Assembly: GCA_008081305.1 (NCBI GenBank)
Contig: VMCP01000222.1
Coordinates: forward strand, 1 to 6,806
Length of the DNA stretch: 6,806 nucleotides
Source of the DNA: Bacteroidota bacterium
GTDB lineage: Bacteria; Bacteroidota; Bacteroidia; NS11-12g; UBA955
Direction: 5' to 3'
Part shown: piece after piece, positions 5,742 through 6,806 of the stretch
Position numbering within the stretch: the stretch's first letter is position 1
Layout: each line of letters opens with the position of its first letter
Translations under genes and position numbers: made by a program
Notes under the pieces: generated by a model
Told to the model about the DNA's origin: nothing
The model's database searches: none
The model's input: only the letters and a program-made list of their open reading frames with translations

Positions 5742-6806
5742 ATGAAAGTTACTAAATCCATCCTTTTTTTAGGAATCGCTATTTGCCATATAACATGCTT
5801 GTCTGCGCAACGATCTTTGGCCGTTTATCCCGATCAAAGTGGTGAAAAAGAATTAGAAATTGGGGATTGTTTTGGACTTAAAACATATGCTGGTCATTCT
5901 CAGTTTATTGATTTTGGTTCAAAAGATGCATTGTTCAAACGTTATTTTTATAACCGTCCAGATAAGGGTAGACATATTTATAAGTTCTCCATTCAAAATC
6001 CGACTGAAGATGTGATATGGTACCATACGGACTCGTTAAAGTCTGGTTGGGAAAGTGCTTTATCTGCGTCTAAAGAGAAACGTGCTCCTACTCCTATCAT
6101 TTTTTCAAACCCTCATTTCATTGATGAAAATCACGGATGGATAGAATCAATGGGAGTAGTTGCAGAATTCAAACGTCATAGAGATGGCAGCATTGATTTC
6201 CATATGAATCACGCATACCCTAGCGATAACCAAGCGAGCTCAACCGTTGAACAACCTTCTGCTTGCATCATTCCTTGGGGAAAAACCACCAAGAAAATCA
6301 CTGCATATGTCCAAAACGACAACCTCTTCATTCAGTCAAAAGACAACCTAAAACAAATCACCACTGATGGAGGAAATGGAATTGTATACGGTCAAACGGT
6401 TCACCGCAGTGAGTTTGGAATTACAGGAGGGTTATTCTGGAGTCCCAAAGGAAATAAACTAGCATTCTATCGCAAAGACGAAAAAAGGGTAAAAGATTAC
6501 CCAATTTTTTCAATTAATGAGCGACCAGCAAAAGCAAAATCCTTCAAATATCCCATGGCTGGCGATAGCAGCCACACCGTTACAATCGGAATTACAAATG
6601 AATCTGGGAATATCGTATATCTACAAACCGAAGGGCCTTATGATCAATACCTAACCAATCTTGCTTGGTCTCCAGATGAGAAATCCATCTACCTCGCATG
6701 GGTAAATAGAGCTCAAAACAAAATGGAACTCAGAAAATACAGCAGTCAAACGGGTGCCTTTGAAGGGTTATTATTCTCAGAGGAACATGAAAAATATGTT
6801 GAGCCT
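5742..6806 (+). CDS. S9 family dipeptidyl peptidase IV-like peptidase, N-terminal half (runs off right edge)
   Basis: The first 355 residues are visible in an uninterrupted frame. Residues 1-22 form a Sec signal peptide (basic MKVTK, hydrophobic SILFLGIAI, likely cleavage after SA at 22); Cys19 is not in a good lipobox, so the protein is probably periplasmic or secreted. The rest is the eight-bladed beta-propeller of the DPP IV N-terminal family: AYVQNDNLFI (188-197), VHRSEFGI (220-227), LFWSPKGNKLAFYRKDE (231-247), VKDYPIF (250-256), FKYPMAGDSSHTV (268-280) and LAWSPDEKSIYLAW (307-320). The catalytic Ser-Asp-His domain lies outside the window. Such enzymes release X-Pro or X-Ala dipeptides from peptide N-termini. 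Residues about 25-180 match the family less well than the remainder. The gene is divergent from dapD. Confidence 0.88.
   Translation, partial: MKVTKSILFLGIAICHITCLSAQRSLAVYPDQSGEKELEIGDCFGLKTYAGHSQFIDFGSKDALFKRYFYNRPDKGRHIYKFSIQNPTEDVIWYHTDSLKSGWESALSASKEKRAPTPIIFSNPHFIDENHGWIESMGVVAEFKRHRDGSIDFHMNHAYPSDNQASSTVEQPSACIIPWGKTTKKITAYVQNDNLFIQSKDNLKQITTDGGNGIVYGQTVHRSEFGITGGLFWSPKGNKLAFYRKDEKRVKDYPIFSINERPAKAKSFKYPMAGDSSHTVTIGITNESGNIVYLQTEGPYDQYLTNLAWSPDEKSIYLAWVNRAQNKMELRKYSSQTGAFEGLLFSEEHEKYVEP

Noticed and set aside
5693..5761. A 23-residue N-terminal extension of DapD from an upstream TTG
   Set aside because: The added residues do not resemble the family, MENYKERIEEIW is the normal beginning, and the extension would cover the divergent promoter region and the peptidase start codon.

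Overview
The window looks like chromosomal DNA of a Bacteroidota bacterium, most likely in or near the Flavobacteriales. This rests on moderate-to-low GC, Bacteroidota-type promoter cores (TAnnTTTG) and very little Shine-Dalgarno sequence. It also rests on protein style: a DnaX without the zinc-binding cysteines, a DapD ending in NVAV, and a secreted S9 dipeptidyl peptidase. These are family resemblances recalled from memory; no search was run.

Layout, left to right. (1) At the left edge is the first 25 codons of a minus-strand gene whose N-terminus resembles Bacteroidota proline dehydrogenase. (2) dnaX (minus, 128-1786) encodes the clamp-loader tau subunit. (3) A 133-bp divergent intergenic region follows. 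(4) A tight plus-strand cluster comes next: a thioredoxin-fold CxxC protein, a short-chain dehydrogenase with a TTG start, and a MarC-family membrane protein, separated by 1 and 2 bp. (5) A minus-strand pair, dapD then a GT4-type glycosyltransferase, is separated by 3 bp; the glycosyltransferase converges on marC and their stop codons overlap in one TTAA. (6) A 49-bp divergent spacer carries an 11-bp-period repeat. (7) The N-terminal 355 residues of an exported DPP IV-like S9 peptidase run off the right edge.

The genes are mostly housekeeping (replication, lysine/diaminopimelate synthesis, peptide and amino-acid use). I see no mobile element, CRISPR array, tRNA, rRNA or defence cassette. There is no stretch over 300 bp without a gene.

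The observation most worth following is inside dnaX. An uninterrupted run of ten A residues on the coding strand lies just after the clamp-loader core, and the next bases (CTAGCTAA) place a stop codon within three codons in both alternative frames. This is the arrangement expected of a slippage site making a short gamma form of DnaX, as known in Escherichia coli (ribosomal frameshift) and Thermus thermophilus (transcriptional slippage). The two alternative products would be 365 and 367 residues, against 552 for tau.
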